Positions 1 through 8,785 of a DNA stretch of 53,393 nt are shown here, piece after piece. The translations under genes were made by a program, and so were the position numbers. Within the stretch, counting starts at the first letter, position 1. Every line of letters starts with the position of its first letter. Origin of the DNA: an uncultured Oscillospiraceae bacterium (GTDB lineage Bacteria; Bacillota_A; Clostridia; Oscillospirales; Oscillospiraceae); assembly GCA_910584605.1 (NCBI GenBank), contig CAJUAW010000005.1, positions 1-53,393 on the forward strand. The letters run 5' to 3'. The notes beneath the pieces were generated by a model. The model searched no databases and was not told the DNA's origin. It saw nothing but the letters and a program-made list of their open reading frames with translations.

Positions 1-1
1 G

Positions 2-388
2 AAAAACAACAAAATTTCTTCGGCGTTTTCTTACAATTTCAAATTGGCGTTGACAGACAGGGGCGCGGCCATTCTTCAGGAAAAATGCCCCAACATCCGC
101 CTGCTAAACGTGACAGCGGGGGCCGATGGCAGTTACTCCTATTATGGGGGGCAGAAGGTGTTTGTCCCCGCCTGTAAGCTGGGCGGCGCCATAGAAACCA
201 CCGGGGCAGGAGATACCTTCTGTGCGTGTGTGCTGAACTATGTCCTGAAACACGGGCTGGATGGGCTGACTATCAGCAATTTGACGGAGATGCTCCACTT
301 TGCCAACACAGCGGCCTATCTGGTCACGACCCGGAAAGGGGCGATCCGCTCGATGCCTGGGCGGACAGAAATAGCAGCATTATTGTGA
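2..388 (+). CDS. PfkB-family carbohydrate kinase, C-terminal part (partial)
   Basis: The reading frame is open from the first bases of the window, so the start lies upstream and only about 128 residues are present. The motif GAGDTFCAC, the PfkB signature 2 containing the catalytic aspartate and anion hole, is intact, and the C-terminal helix ending in TRKGAIRSMPGRTEI is typical of ribokinase/fructokinase-like enzymes. These cytoplasmic kinases phosphorylate sugars or nucleosides with ATP. The substrate cannot be told from this fragment; fructoselysine or fructose kinases are possible. It converges with the minus-strand GtrA/GH3 block. The family is sure, the substrate is not. Confidence 0.85.
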   Translation, partial: KNNKISSAFSYNFKLALTDRGAAILQEKCPNIRLLNVTAGADGSYSYYGGQKVFVPACKLGGAIETTGAGDTFCACVLNYVLKHGLDGLTISNLTEMLHFANTAAYLVTTRKGAIRSMPGRTEIAALL

Positions 389-455
389 ACTGAAAACAGA
401 TGGAGCGATTCCAACCCAGACCACGGACGGTCCGCAGAGCCGTACCGGGATCACA

Positions 456-488
456 AAGCGCCCTCTTTCGTTCGGAAAGAGGGCGCTT
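456..488 (-). terminator. Hairpin between convergent genes
   Basis: Perfect 14-bp inverted repeat (456-469 with 475-488, five-base loop) just past the stop of the GtrA gene and after the PfkB gene. The T-tract is weak on both strands, so it may be a bidirectional terminator or only an mRNA 3' stabiliser. Confidence 0.5.
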
Positions 489-498
489 GATGGATGCG

Positions 499-1053
499 CT
501 ATTGTTTTGCTTCCCCTTCCGGGAAGATCATTTTGTTGATCACGAAGAAGATGACCATCGACACGCCGCCGGTGAGAACGGTGGTGAGGATATTGTACAG
601 AAAGCTGGGGACCCCCAGCGAGCCGGCCACGCCGACCCAGATGCTGTTGATGGAGTTGACCACCAGGGTGACTCCCACCCAGCCCACAAAGTAGCCCGCG
701 ATCTGGGGCAGTACGGCTCCATGGCTGCGGAAGGTGATGTTCCGCTGGAGGGGGAAGTTGATGCACTGGGCGGTGAAGGTGGCGATCAGGTAGGCGATGA
801 AGTAGGCCAGACCGCCGTTCTGGACGCCGTAGCCCAGCACGTTGAAGGTGAAGCTGGCCCCGAACAGGCTCATGGGGATGCCGGGCCACATCCACTCCAC
901 CACCGCATACTGGGAGAAGGCGGCGGGCAGGAACTGGATCAGCAGATACTGCCACACCGTGACCAGATTGCTGAACAGAAAAAACAGGCCGCCCTCCCGA
1001 ATCCACTTGGCTGCGCCGGGATGTTTTTGGGTGAAATCGTTCCAAAGCTTCAT
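499..1053 (-). CDS. GtrA-family membrane protein
   Basis: 184 residues with four hydrophobic segments and the family-typical stretch NFPLQRNITFRS in the middle (compare NF-L-R-WTF in GtrA proteins). GtrA-family proteins are thought to flip undecaprenyl-phosphate-linked sugar, often glucose, across the membrane so that envelope polymers can be decorated; some act with a GtrB glycosyltransferase, which is not visible here. It lies 14 bp downstream of the soluble GH3 gene and is the last gene of the GH3-GH3-GtrA unit, which suggests that glycan or glycolipid turnover is linked to lipid-sugar translocation. The family call is firm; the exact role is inferred. Confidence 0.8.
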   Translation of the reverse strand: MKLWNDFTQKHPGAAKWIREGGLFFLFSNLVTVWQYLLIQFLPAAFSQYAVVEWMWPGIPMSLFGASFTFNVLGYGVQNGGLAYFIAYLIATFTAQCINFPLQRNITFRSHGAVLPQIAGYFVGWVGVTLVVNSINSIWVGVAGSLGVPSFLYNILTTVLTGGVSMVIFFVINKMIFPEGEAKQ

Positions 1054-1067
1054 AGCGGAAGACCTCC

Positions 1068-3485
1068 TTACTTGATGGCCTCAGCGGCCTTGTGCTTTTT
1101 TCCGGCCCGGAAGAAGCCGCCGATGATCTGGCCCAGCCCCTTGAAGAAGCGGCCGTTGACGATGGCCAGGATGCCCTCCGCCATTTCCATGGTGCAGATG
1201 CCGCCGGTCATCTTGGCGATGCCCCGGAAGGGCATGTTGTAGTTGAACATCAGGTTCAGGTTGGGGGTGCCCTTTGCCATACTCTTGTTCAGCATGCCGG
1301 TCAGCCGCCTGTAGACGAACCGGGCCAGACCGCTTTTGGCGTAGTACATCTGACAGATGGCGTCGTTCATGGCGAGGGTGCCGCTCCAGGCGCCGTCTGG
1401 GATGGGATGGCCCAGCAGGGCCGCAAAGGTCTGGTCGGACACCTCGCGGACCCTTCCGCTGTAATAGGCGTCCAGCTCCTTGGCGTCATAGGGCAGTTCC
1501 GCCCCGGTGCCCTCCACCGTTACGCTGCCGGACAGCTTCACGTCTGCCGCAGAGGCGGCGATCATCACCTGATACTCGCCGCCCTCGATCTCGAAGCGGT
1601 TGGTTTTCACGTTGAAGTATCGAAACGCCGTGCCGTCCAGGGGGATGGTGACCACTTTGCTCTCCCCGGCCCTGAGAAAGACCTTTTGGAATCCCTTCAG
1701 CTCTTTGGCGGGACGGAATACCTTGGCGTCCGCCTTGCCCACGTACAGCTGCGCCACCTCCGCGCCGTCCACAGCGCCGGTGTTTTTGAGGGTGAAGGAG
1801 ACCTCCTTCTCGCTGACGCTGAGACCGGAGTAGGCAAAGGTGGTGTAGCTCAGGCCGTAGCCGAAGGGGAACAGAACGGGGACGTGGGCGGTTTCAAAAT
1901 AGCGGTAGCCAACATAGAGGCCCTCCCGGTACTCCGCATTGCGCTGCTTGGAGGGGAAGTAGGGGGCGGAGGGCGTGTCCTCGTACTGCAGGGGGTAGCT
2001 CTCCGCCAGTCTGCCGGAGGGGTTGATCTCCCCCAGAAGGGCCTGAAGCATGGCTCCGGCCCCGGCCTGGCCGCAGAGGTAGCCGTGGATGACGGCCCGG
2101 CACTGGTCCAGCCAGGGCATCTCCACCACCGACCCGGCGGACAGCACCGCCACCACGTTGGGGTTGACAGCGGCTACGGCCTTCAGCAGGTCGGTCTGGC
2201 TCTGGGGCAGCCTCATGTGGGAGCGGTCCAGGCCCTCAGACTCGCTGATCTCGTCCAGGCCGATGTACAGCAGGACCACATCCGCCTGTTTTGCCAGCTC
2301 CACCGCCCTGGCCTGCATGGCGGGGTCGCCCTTGCCGGAGCGGGGATAGCCGGGCTCAAAGCCTACGACATTCAGCGGATACTTGCCGGTGAGGTCCATG
2401 GTGTTGTCCACCCTGGTGGGGTTGACCACCGAGGAACCCGCCCCCTGGTACCGGGCCCTCTGGGCGAACTCACCGATGATGGCCGCCTTGGTCCCCTTCT
2501 TCAGGGGCAGAATGTCTCCCTCGTTCTTCAGCAGGACGATGGACTCCCCGGCGGCCTTTTGGGCCAGCCTGTGGTGGGCGTCAATGTCGAAGGGCCGGTC
2601 CTTCAGGGGGGCGATGGCCTGGGTGACGGACAGGATCACGTCCACCAGCTCATCCACCCGCCGGTCGATGACCTCCTCGCTGATTGTGCCGTCCTTCACG
2701 GCCTGGACCAGCTCCAGGTCGGAGTCGCCGCCGGTGGTGGGCATCTCCAGGTGGGAGCCCGCCCGGACGCCCTCAATGTGCTCGTTGGAGCCGCCCCAGT
2801 CGGAGACCACAAAGCCGTCGAAGCCCCACTCGTCCCGAAGTATTTCCTGGAGGAGATGGTGGTTCTCGTTGGCGTAGATCCCGTTCACCCGGTTGTAGGA
2901 GGACATGATAGCCCTGGGCCGGGACTCCTTCACGGCGATCTCAAAGCCAGTAAGGTAAATTTCCCGCAGGGTGCGCTCGTCCACCACCGAGTCGGAGGCC
3001 ATCCGCCGCAGCTCCTGGGAGTTGCAGGCGAAGTGCTTGGGACAGGCGGAGACGCCGTTTTTCTGGATGCCCCGGACGTACCCCGCCGCCATCTTCCCGG
3101 CCAGATAGGGGTCCTCGGAGAAATACTCAAAGTTCCGGCCGCATAGAGGGCTGCGCTTGATGTTCAGCCCCGGCCCCAGCAGGACGCCGACGCCCTGGGA
3201 TGCGGCCTCCTCCCCCAGGCAGGCGCCGATCTCCTCCCCCAGGGCGGGGTCCCAGGAGTTGGCGATGGCGGCGGCGGTGGGGAAGCAGGTGGCGGGCAGG
3301 GAGGGGTTCAGCCCCAGCTGGTCTCCCGCCCCCGCCTGCTTGCGGACGCCGTGGGGGCCGTCGGACAGAGTCATGTTGGTCAGGCCCAGCCGCTCCACGC
3401 TCCGGGTCTGCCAAAAATCCTTGCCGGACAGGAGAAAGCACTTCTCCTCCAGCGTCATTTGGCGAATGATATCCTCATGCTTCAT
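1068..3485 (-). CDS. Glycoside hydrolase family 3, soluble beta-glucosidase type
   Basis: 805 residues with the classic GH3 layout: N-terminal barrel starting MTLEEKCFLLSG, substrate-binding motifs SDGPHGVRKQ and PKHFACNSQE, and catalytic nucleophile Asp229 in GFVVSDWGG; then the GH3 C-terminal sandwich (VLLKNEGDILPL onward) and a fibronectin-III-like domain. There is no signal peptide, so it should act in the cytoplasm. The last 130 residues after the Fn3 domain are an extra C-terminal extension ending in a Lys-rich tail, also seen in other gut Firmicute GH3 proteins. Start is the ATG at 3485 behind AAGGAG. It is transcribed with the membrane GH3 upstream and GtrA downstream. Specificity (glucoside, xyloside, glucosylated lipid or bile derivative) is unknown. 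Confidence 0.9.
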   Translation of the reverse strand: MKHEDIIRQMTLEEKCFLLSGKDFWQTRSVERLGLTNMTLSDGPHGVRKQAGAGDQLGLNPSLPATCFPTAAAIANSWDPALGEEIGACLGEEAASQGVGVLLGPGLNIKRSPLCGRNFEYFSEDPYLAGKMAAGYVRGIQKNGVSACPKHFACNSQELRRMASDSVVDERTLREIYLTGFEIAVKESRPRAIMSSYNRVNGIYANENHHLLQEILRDEWGFDGFVVSDWGGSNEHIEGVRAGSHLEMPTTGGDSDLELVQAVKDGTISEEVIDRRVDELVDVILSVTQAIAPLKDRPFDIDAHHRLAQKAAGESIVLLKNEGDILPLKKGTKAAIIGEFAQRARYQGAGSSVVNPTRVDNTMDLTGKYPLNVVGFEPGYPRSGKGDPAMQARAVELAKQADVVLLYIGLDEISESEGLDRSHMRLPQSQTDLLKAVAAVNPNVVAVLSAGSVVEMPWLDQCRAVIHGYLCGQAGAGAMLQALLGEINPSGRLAESYPLQYEDTPSAPYFPSKQRNAEYREGLYVGYRYFETAHVPVLFPFGYGLSYTTFAYSGLSVSEKEVSFTLKNTGAVDGAEVAQLYVGKADAKVFRPAKELKGFQKVFLRAGESKVVTIPLDGTAFRYFNVKTNRFEIEGGEYQVMIAASAADVKLSGSVTVEGTGAELPYDAKELDAYYSGRVREVSDQTFAALLGHPIPDGAWSGTLAMNDAICQMYYAKSGLARFVYRRLTGMLNKSMAKGTPNLNLMFNYNMPFRGIAKMTGGICTMEMAEGILAIVNGRFFKGLGQIIGGFFRAGKKHKAAEAIK

Positions 3486-3513
3486 GGTTCAACGCTCCTT
3501 CCTGCCGGGGAGA

Positions 3514-3531
3514 GCCCGCCCGCAGGCGGGC
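3514..3531 (-). other. Intercistronic GC hairpin between the two GH3 genes
   Basis: Seven-base arms GCCCGCC/GGCGGGC with loop CGCA, located in the 69-bp gap between the two GH3 genes. No T-tract follows on the minus strand, so an mRNA processing or stabilising hairpin is more likely than a terminator. Confidence 0.45.
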
Positions 3532-3554
3532 CCGTTCCCGAACTCGTGTTTGAC

Positions 3555-6542
3555 TCACTGGACCTTGCGCTTGCGGTAGTTCAGCAGCAGCAGGACCTCG
3601 ACGGCCGCCAGGACCACGCCAACAGCCACGTCGGCCATGATGAAGGTCTTGGTCATGTTGTCCATGCCGCCGGTGGGATCGCCATTGGCGTAGTAGCCGC
3701 TGTTGCCGATGGTATACAGGATGTTCTTGCAGGACTCCCGCATGTTGAGAACGGCGGTGGCGCTCTGGTCGGTGAACTTGTTGGACTCCGCACTGCCGAA
3801 GGCCAGCATCAGATCGTTGCCGGTGCGGACGCAGTGGTCGGAGATCATATAGCCATAGGAGCCGTTGTAGTCGGACTCCACCATGCCCACAAAGCCCCAC
3901 TCGTCCCGGAGGACGGTGTTCAGCAGGTTGGGGTTGGAGCAGGAGGGCTCGGTGCCGATGAAGTTGAAGGAGGACATGGCGGCCAGGCAGCTGCCGGTGT
4001 AGTCCTTCACGCACCGCTCAAAGGGCTTCAGGTAGATCTCGCGGATCGCCTGCTCCGAGGCGTAGGTGAGCAGCACGGCGCAGCGGTTGGTCTCCTGGTC
4101 GTTGAGGGCGAAGTGCTTGATGTAGGGGTACAGCCCCTTGGTGGCCGCGCCGTTGATCTCGTAGGCGGCCATGTAGCCGGCCAGCACGCCGTCCTCAGAG
4201 AAATACTCGAAGTTGCGCCCGGCGAAGGCGGAGCGGTGGGTGTTCATGGCCGGGCCGTACCAGCCGTAGTTGTTGGCTTCGGCGTACTCCTGGCCCATGG
4301 CCTCGCCCATTTCGTAGATCAGCTCCTTGTTCCAGGTCTGAGCCATGAGAACCTCGGAGGGGTAGGCGGTGCCGTACGCGCCGGTGACGAAGTTGGACAG
4401 GCCGGCGGGGCCGTCGCAGTCGGAGGTGGCGATCTTGCCGACGGAGCTGATGGCCGCAGTCTGCCAGCCGCCGATGTTGATCATGGTGGCCATGTCCTCA
4501 AAGGTAAGCTGATCCAGCAGCTTATCCCAGTCGGGATCGTCGTAGTCCTTGCCTGTCAGGTCGATCAGCTTCAGCCCGTTCTGGGCGCCGGTGGTGGGCA
4601 TGACGTCGCTGGGATCGTCCAGGCTGATGGGGTCGTAGATACCGAACAGATTCTTCTCCACGGCGGCCCGGGTGCTGGCGCTCATGGACAGGGAGGCGGG
4701 AGCGGCCGTCGCCTGGGCGTAGTTCGCGAAGCCGTCTTTACGGGAGAGCTGAACGAACTCGCCCCGCGCGTAGTCCTGGAACTGGTTTGTGGCGGGGGTC
4801 AGGTCGGAGGGACGGCCGGAGCTGTAGTCGATGTCGGCGCTCTGGGTAAAGGTAGCGGCGTCCAGCACGGTGTGGGAGTCCGACCGGAGGGAGATGGTGT
4901 AGTCGCCCGCCTCCAGGAGGTAGCCGCCGTCCTTGAGCTTGATGCCGTCGTCATAGGAGGCCAGCTCCTCCTTGGCGATGTCGAAGTGGATGGTCTCAGA
5001 GCTGCCCGCCTCCAGCAGCTGGGTCTTTCCGAACTGGACCAGGTTGACGCTGGCCTTCTCGATGCCGCCGTTGGTGTAGGGAGGCTCGAAGTAGACCTCT
5101 ACCACCTCCTTGCCGGCGGCGGAGCCGGTGTTGGTCACCAGAACGTCCATGGAGATGGTATCGCCGTTCTCTGCGAAATTGGTGATCTCCTGGGTGAAGG
5201 TGGTGTAGCTCAGGCCGTAGCCGAAGGGGTACTGGACATGGTCGCTGTAGTTGATCAGGCCCTCCTGGGCGGCGGTCTCGTAGAACTTGTAGCCTACGTA
5301 GATCCCCTCCACGTAGTTGACAAAGGCCATGCTGCCCTGATAGGCGGGGTCGTTCTGGACCATCTGCCGGCGCAGGTCGTCCACGTTGTCAAAGCCGAAG
5401 TGGCCGAAGTTGTTCCAGGTGGGCGTTTTGGTCAGATCCTTTACGTAAGTATCCGCCGTGCGGCCGGAGGGGTTCACCGCGCCGGAGATGATCCTGCCCA
5501 GCGGAGCCATGCCGGTGTTGCCGGTGCCGGGGGCCAGGATGACCGCACCGATGGAGGGGAACTGGTCCACCCAGCCCAGCTCCATGGCGTTGTTGGCGTT
5601 GATGACCACCACCACGTTCTGGAACTCCGAGCACACCTTCTCCACCATATTCTCCTCGGTGACGGACAGCTCCAGATAGTGCTCGCCCTTCTCGAAGTCG
5701 TCGTAGCTGCCGTTATTGGTGTAGGTGCCGTTGAAGTAGTCGTAGTTGTCGGGGGCGAAGGATGCCTGGTCCTTGATGTTGTAGGTGCCATGGATGACAG
5801 CGTTCATGTCCATGGGCAGGTCGGCGTTTTCGCCGCCGGAGCGGGAGATCACGATGACCGCTGTGTCGGAGAACCCCTTGGCCTGACTCATCACTGCGTC
5901 GGTGTAGGCGTCCGCGGTGGGCTCGGGCAGGGTCCAGTCCTGGCTGTGCATGTCGATGGTGGGGCGGTCCGCCCGGTAATCGGTGTAGAGCTTGGTCAGT
6001 TCGGCGTTGGTCTCATAGCCCGCATCCTTCAGGGACTGGAGAATCCCCACAGCGCTGGAGCCGTCGGAGGAGCCGGAGCCGGTGCCGCCGAAGATGGGGT
6101 TGGTGGAGGCCCAGCCGAAGACGTTCAGCGTCTTCACATCGCCGCTCAGGGGGAGCAGGCCGGTGTTTTTTATCAGGACCAGGCCCTCCTCGCCCACCTT
6201 CTCAATGGCTGCCTTGCTGGCGGACACCGTCTCTGTGGACAGGTCGACCTTGGAGGCGTTCAGCGCGCCGGAGACGTTGGTGTACATGGGGCCGAAGCAC
6301 ACCAGGTTGACGATCAGCGCCGCCGCGGCCAGAAAGGCTACTACGGCGGAGCCGCGCACCAGCAGCTTGGCGCCCTTCTTCACCTTGACCGCCGCGGCCA
6401 GCACGACGATCAGGACCACCAGGGCGGCCAGGATGGCGTAGACGTAGCCGCTGCACATCTGCAGATAGGACAGCAGATCGGCGGAGCTTACGCCCATAGG
6501 TCCAAAAATGGGGGACAACAGGTTTGCAAGCAGGTTGATCAT
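3555..6542 (-). CDS. Membrane-anchored, domain-permuted GH3 glycosidase
   Basis: 995 residues from the ATG at 6542 (AAGGAGAGG just upstream). Two N-terminal membrane helices (about 27-50 and 58-80) are separated by a Lys/Arg-rich loop; a third helix near 970-990 is followed by RKRK. Positive-inside reasoning puts the large middle part outside the cell. Domain order is reversed relative to normal GH3: the C-terminal sandwich comes first (GEEGLVLIKNTGLLPL, PFGYGLSYTTF), then the Fn3-like part, then the catalytic barrel (SDCDGPAGLSNF, AGRNFEYFSED, KHFALNDQE, nucleophile near Asp891 in MVESDYNG). Reversed-order GH3s are known in Ruminococcus albus and Butyrivibrio; the flanking anchors are the unusual part. 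It is probably controlled by the adjacent LytTR system. Confidence 0.88.
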   Translation of the reverse strand: MINLLANLLSPIFGPMGVSSADLLSYLQMCSGYVYAILAALVVLIVVLAAAVKVKKGAKLLVRGSAVVAFLAAAALIVNLVCFGPMYTNVSGALNASKVDLSTETVSASKAAIEKVGEEGLVLIKNTGLLPLSGDVKTLNVFGWASTNPIFGGTGSGSSDGSSAVGILQSLKDAGYETNAELTKLYTDYRADRPTIDMHSQDWTLPEPTADAYTDAVMSQAKGFSDTAVIVISRSGGENADLPMDMNAVIHGTYNIKDQASFAPDNYDYFNGTYTNNGSYDDFEKGEHYLELSVTEENMVEKVCSEFQNVVVVINANNAMELGWVDQFPSIGAVILAPGTGNTGMAPLGRIISGAVNPSGRTADTYVKDLTKTPTWNNFGHFGFDNVDDLRRQMVQNDPAYQGSMAFVNYVEGIYVGYKFYETAAQEGLINYSDHVQYPFGYGLSYTTFTQEITNFAENGDTISMDVLVTNTGSAAGKEVVEVYFEPPYTNGGIEKASVNLVQFGKTQLLEAGSSETIHFDIAKEELASYDDGIKLKDGGYLLEAGDYTISLRSDSHTVLDAATFTQSADIDYSSGRPSDLTPATNQFQDYARGEFVQLSRKDGFANYAQATAAPASLSMSASTRAAVEKNLFGIYDPISLDDPSDVMPTTGAQNGLKLIDLTGKDYDDPDWDKLLDQLTFEDMATMINIGGWQTAAISSVGKIATSDCDGPAGLSNFVTGAYGTAYPSEVLMAQTWNKELIYEMGEAMGQEYAEANNYGWYGPAMNTHRSAFAGRNFEYFSEDGVLAGYMAAYEINGAATKGLYPYIKHFALNDQETNRCAVLLTYASEQAIREIYLKPFERCVKDYTGSCLAAMSSFNFIGTEPSCSNPNLLNTVLRDEWGFVGMVESDYNGSYGYMISDHCVRTGNDLMLAFGSAESNKFTDQSATAVLNMRESCKNILYTIGNSGYYANGDPTGGMDNMTKTFIMADVAVGVVLAAVEVLLLLNYRKRKVQ

Positions 6543-6601
6543 GTTTACCTCTCCTTTTCCGTTGTGCCGGGCGATCCCGCTTCCCGGCCGTTCTGGATTG
6601 G

Positions 6602-6630
6602 ATTGTAACAAATAAAACTGCTCCCGGCAT
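6602..6630 (-). promoter_or_regulatory. Candidate activator-dependent promoter of the GH3-GH3-GtrA unit
   Basis: Reading the minus strand, TACAAT (6607-6602) is a good -10, but the -35 position (about 6630-6625, ATGCCG) is poor. The LytTR-type direct repeats lie immediately upstream, which fits a promoter that needs an activator. Confidence 0.5.
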
Positions 6631-6637
6631 AAGGGGG

Positions 6638-6668
6638 GCGCAAACTGCTCATTTTTCCGCGCAAACTG
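6638..6668 (-). promoter_or_regulatory. LytTR-type direct-repeat operator
   Basis: Two exact copies of CAGTTTGCGC (minus strand; 6668-6659 and 6647-6638) separated by 11 bp, giving a 21-bp period. LytTR regulators of the AgrA/ComE/VirR type bind pairs of 9-10 bp direct repeats about two helical turns apart. The site is upstream of the GH3 operon and directly downstream of the LytTR two-component genes. Confidence 0.65.
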
Positions 6669-6700
6669 TTTTTGGCATTGTCATTTCTGTACAAAAGAAG

Positions 6701-6732
6701 GGCCGGCCGTTTGACATTTCAAACAACCGGCC
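6701..6732 (-). terminator. Terminator of the two-component operon
   Basis: Inverted repeat GGCCGG...GTTTGA / TCAAAC...CCGGCC with a 4-base loop and two G-T wobble pairs, followed on the minus strand by CTTCTTTTGT. The stop codon of the sensor kinase lies inside the stem. It separates the regulator genes from the GH3 genes. Confidence 0.75.
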
Positions 6733-8056
6733 TTGGAATGGGAATTACGATATTCAGTTCGAACCAGCGGTCCCGGTTGTGGATGGTCATGGTGCCGCCG
6801 TACTTCTCAGCGGCATAGCGGATGGACTTGACGCCGTAGCCGTGATACGCGCCATCCCCCTTGGTGGACACGGGCAGGCCGTCCTGGAACTCCGGCTGTT
6901 TCTCGCAGTAGTTCTCGCACTGGATAACTAGAAAATCCTTTTTGGCGTAGACCGCCAGGTGGATCAGCCGCTTCCGCTTGTCCGGAAGGGTCAGCGCATA
7001 CTCGATGGCGTTGTCCAGAATGTTGCCGAAAATGGAACAGATGTCCATCACATCCATAAAGTCCAGCTGAGCTCCGTCGGCCACGCAGGTGAGCTCCACG
7101 CCGTGGCGGGCGCAGTACAGGCTCTTGCCGGTAAGGAGGGTGTCCAGCACCGAGTTGCCCGTCTTGTTCTGGGCCTCGTAGGTGCGGATCTCCTCCTCCA
7201 TCCCGTCCAGAAAGTCCAGCCGCCGCTGGGGGTCCTGCTCCGCCCGGAGGACCGCGATCTGGTGCTTCAGGTCGTGGTACTTCCGGTTGACCACGTCGAT
7301 GCTCTCCCGGGACTGCTTGTACTGGATGTACTGATTCTGAAGGATGTTCTGGATGGCGTCCAGCTCCCGCTGCATGTACAGCTCACACCGCTGCACGTGG
7401 TAGGCGTACAGCATGGCCACCCCGGCCAGATCCATCAGGGTGCGGATGTTATAGATGCTCTCAAGGACGGAGCTGCTGAAGGGGGTGTTGGAGGAGACAA
7501 AGGACAGATTGCTCATCAAAAAGCAGGCAATGCTGATCACAACCGGGGGCCACAGCTCCTCCGTCCGAAAAGCGAAGGCGGCGGGCGGGTCCTCCCGGCG
7601 GCTGGTCAGCCGGCGCATCGCCGCAAACACAAGGGCGTAGACCGCCGCCAAAAAGACCAGCGACAGGGCGGTGGTGCTCCAGGTGTTCTGGGGAAGGTTC
7701 AGGGTGTGCTGGGTGTAGGACCACAGCTGCCACTCCAGAGAGGCGGCGAACTCTGCAGTGAGGAAGGCGCAGGCGGTGAAGTAGCCCACAGTGGTCAGCG
7801 GCACGCTGCAGCAGGCGGCGATGAGGGCGAACATCAGCCCCACCGCCCCCATCATGCAGGGGAGCCACAGGGCGATATGCAGGCCGTCGGTCAAGCAGAG
7901 GAACAGGCACTGGACCGCCAGCCCAAGCCCCAGCATTCCCCACAGCCGGAGGCCGGAACAGCGCAGCGGCCGCTTGCGGAGAAAGATCAGACAGGCGCCC
8001 CACTCGGCAATGGCGGTAAACAGGCGGGGGATATCGGAGAGATAGACCTGATTCAT
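6719..8056 (-). CDS. Sensor histidine kinase, AgrC-like with GHKL ATPase domain
   Basis: 445 residues. Residues 1-220 hold about six membrane helices with no large external domain, as in AgrC-type receptors. A coiled stretch leads to the H-box at 259-266 (RKYHDLKHQ, phosphoacceptor probably His261), then a GHKL ATPase with N-box NILDNAIEYA and G-box GYGVKSI. It autophosphorylates and passes phosphate to the LytTR regulator encoded just upstream; the two genes overlap by ATGA. No peptide-pheromone precursor or AgrB-like exporter is encoded nearby, so the signal may instead be a small hydrophobic or glycosidic compound (inference). Confidence 0.88.
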   Translation of the reverse strand: MNQVYLSDIPRLFTAIAEWGACLIFLRKRPLRCSGLRLWGMLGLGLAVQCLFLCLTDGLHIALWLPCMMGAVGLMFALIAACCSVPLTTVGYFTACAFLTAEFAASLEWQLWSYTQHTLNLPQNTWSTTALSLVFLAAVYALVFAAMRRLTSRREDPPAAFAFRTEELWPPVVISIACFLMSNLSFVSSNTPFSSSVLESIYNIRTLMDLAGVAMLYAYHVQRCELYMQRELDAIQNILQNQYIQYKQSRESIDVVNRKYHDLKHQIAVLRAEQDPQRRLDFLDGMEEEIRTYEAQNKTGNSVLDTLLTGKSLYCARHGVELTCVADGAQLDFMDVMDICSIFGNILDNAIEYALTLPDKRKRLIHLAVYAKKDFLVIQCENYCEKQPEFQDGLPVSTKGDGAYHGYGVKSIRYAAEKYGGTMTIHNRDRWFELNIVIPIPRPVV

Positions 8057-8763
8057 CCGCTGATCCCTCCCACATAGTCGGCCAGGGCGTCCAGGAAGGG
8101 GGCCCGCCGGCCCCGGCTGATGAGCAGCTTATCCCCCCGGACCACGGCGCAGCCGTCCTGAATCCCCTGCACATGGGCCAGATTGACCAGATAGCCCTTG
8201 TTGCACCGCAGAAAGCCCTTGTCTTCCAGCAGCTCCTCCATCTGCTGGAGGGTGGCGGAGGAGGCGTGGATGCCGTCCCGGGTGTGGAGCATCAGCTGGT
8301 GGCCCAGCCGCTCAAGGTAATAGATGTCCCTGATCTCCAGCTTCAGAGCGCCTCCCTTTACTGCCACGGTGAGATAGGCGTCCTCCCGCTTCTTCACATA
8401 GCGCAGGCACCGGGTGAGACGCTGGGAGAAGGAGAAGTAATTCAGCGGCTTGAGGATGTAGTCCAGCGCGTTGACCGAATAGCCCTGGATGGCGTACTGG
8501 GCCAGGTTGGTGACAAAGACGATGACCACCTCCGGGTCTATTTTGCGGATGTGGCCCGCTGCGGTCATGCCGTCTACAAAGGGCATATCCACATCCAGCA
8601 GGAGCAGGTCGAACTCCGGCTGGTACCGCTCCACCAGGTCCTCCCCGTTGTCGTAATGGGTGATCTGGAAGGCCCGGCCGGTCTCGCCGCTGTAGTCCTG
8701 GATAAACTGTTCCATCTGCTGAAAGCACTGCGGATCATCCTCCGCGATCAGAACACGGATCAT
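8053..8763 (-). CDS. LytTR-family response regulator
   Basis: 236 residues from the ATG that gives MIRVLIAEDDPQ. The receiver domain (1-120) has the acidic pair ED(D), phosphoacceptor Asp57 in LLLLDVDMP, Thr in FVTNLAQ and Lys in ILKPLN. A LytTR DNA-binding domain follows (about 135-236; YYLERLGHQL, FLRCNKGYLVNL). Such proteins bind paired direct repeats upstream of target promoters. A matching pair lies at 6638-6668 upstream of the GH3 genes, so these are the likely targets. An upstream in-frame extension to 8862 has no RBS and was not used. Confidence 0.9.
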   Translation of the reverse strand: MIRVLIAEDDPQCFQQMEQFIQDYSGETGRAFQITHYDNGEDLVERYQPEFDLLLLDVDMPFVDGMTAAGHIRKIDPEVVIVFVTNLAQYAIQGYSVNALDYILKPLNYFSFSQRLTRCLRYVKKREDAYLTVAVKGGALKLEIRDIYYLERLGHQLMLHTRDGIHASSATLQQMEELLEDKGFLRCNKGYLVNLAHVQGIQDGCAVVRGDKLLISRGRRAPFLDALADYVGGISG

Positions 8764-8785
8764 ATGCTTCACACCCCTGTTGCCG

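Noticed and set aside
1092..3146. Plus-strand ORF opposite the soluble GH3 gene
   Set aside because: Antisense shadow of a confident GH3 gene.
3351..6608. Very long plus-strand ORF antisense to the permuted GH3 gene
   Set aside because: Composition is Gly/Val/His/Gln-rich, a mirror of GC-rich third positions in the real gene, with no domain or RBS.
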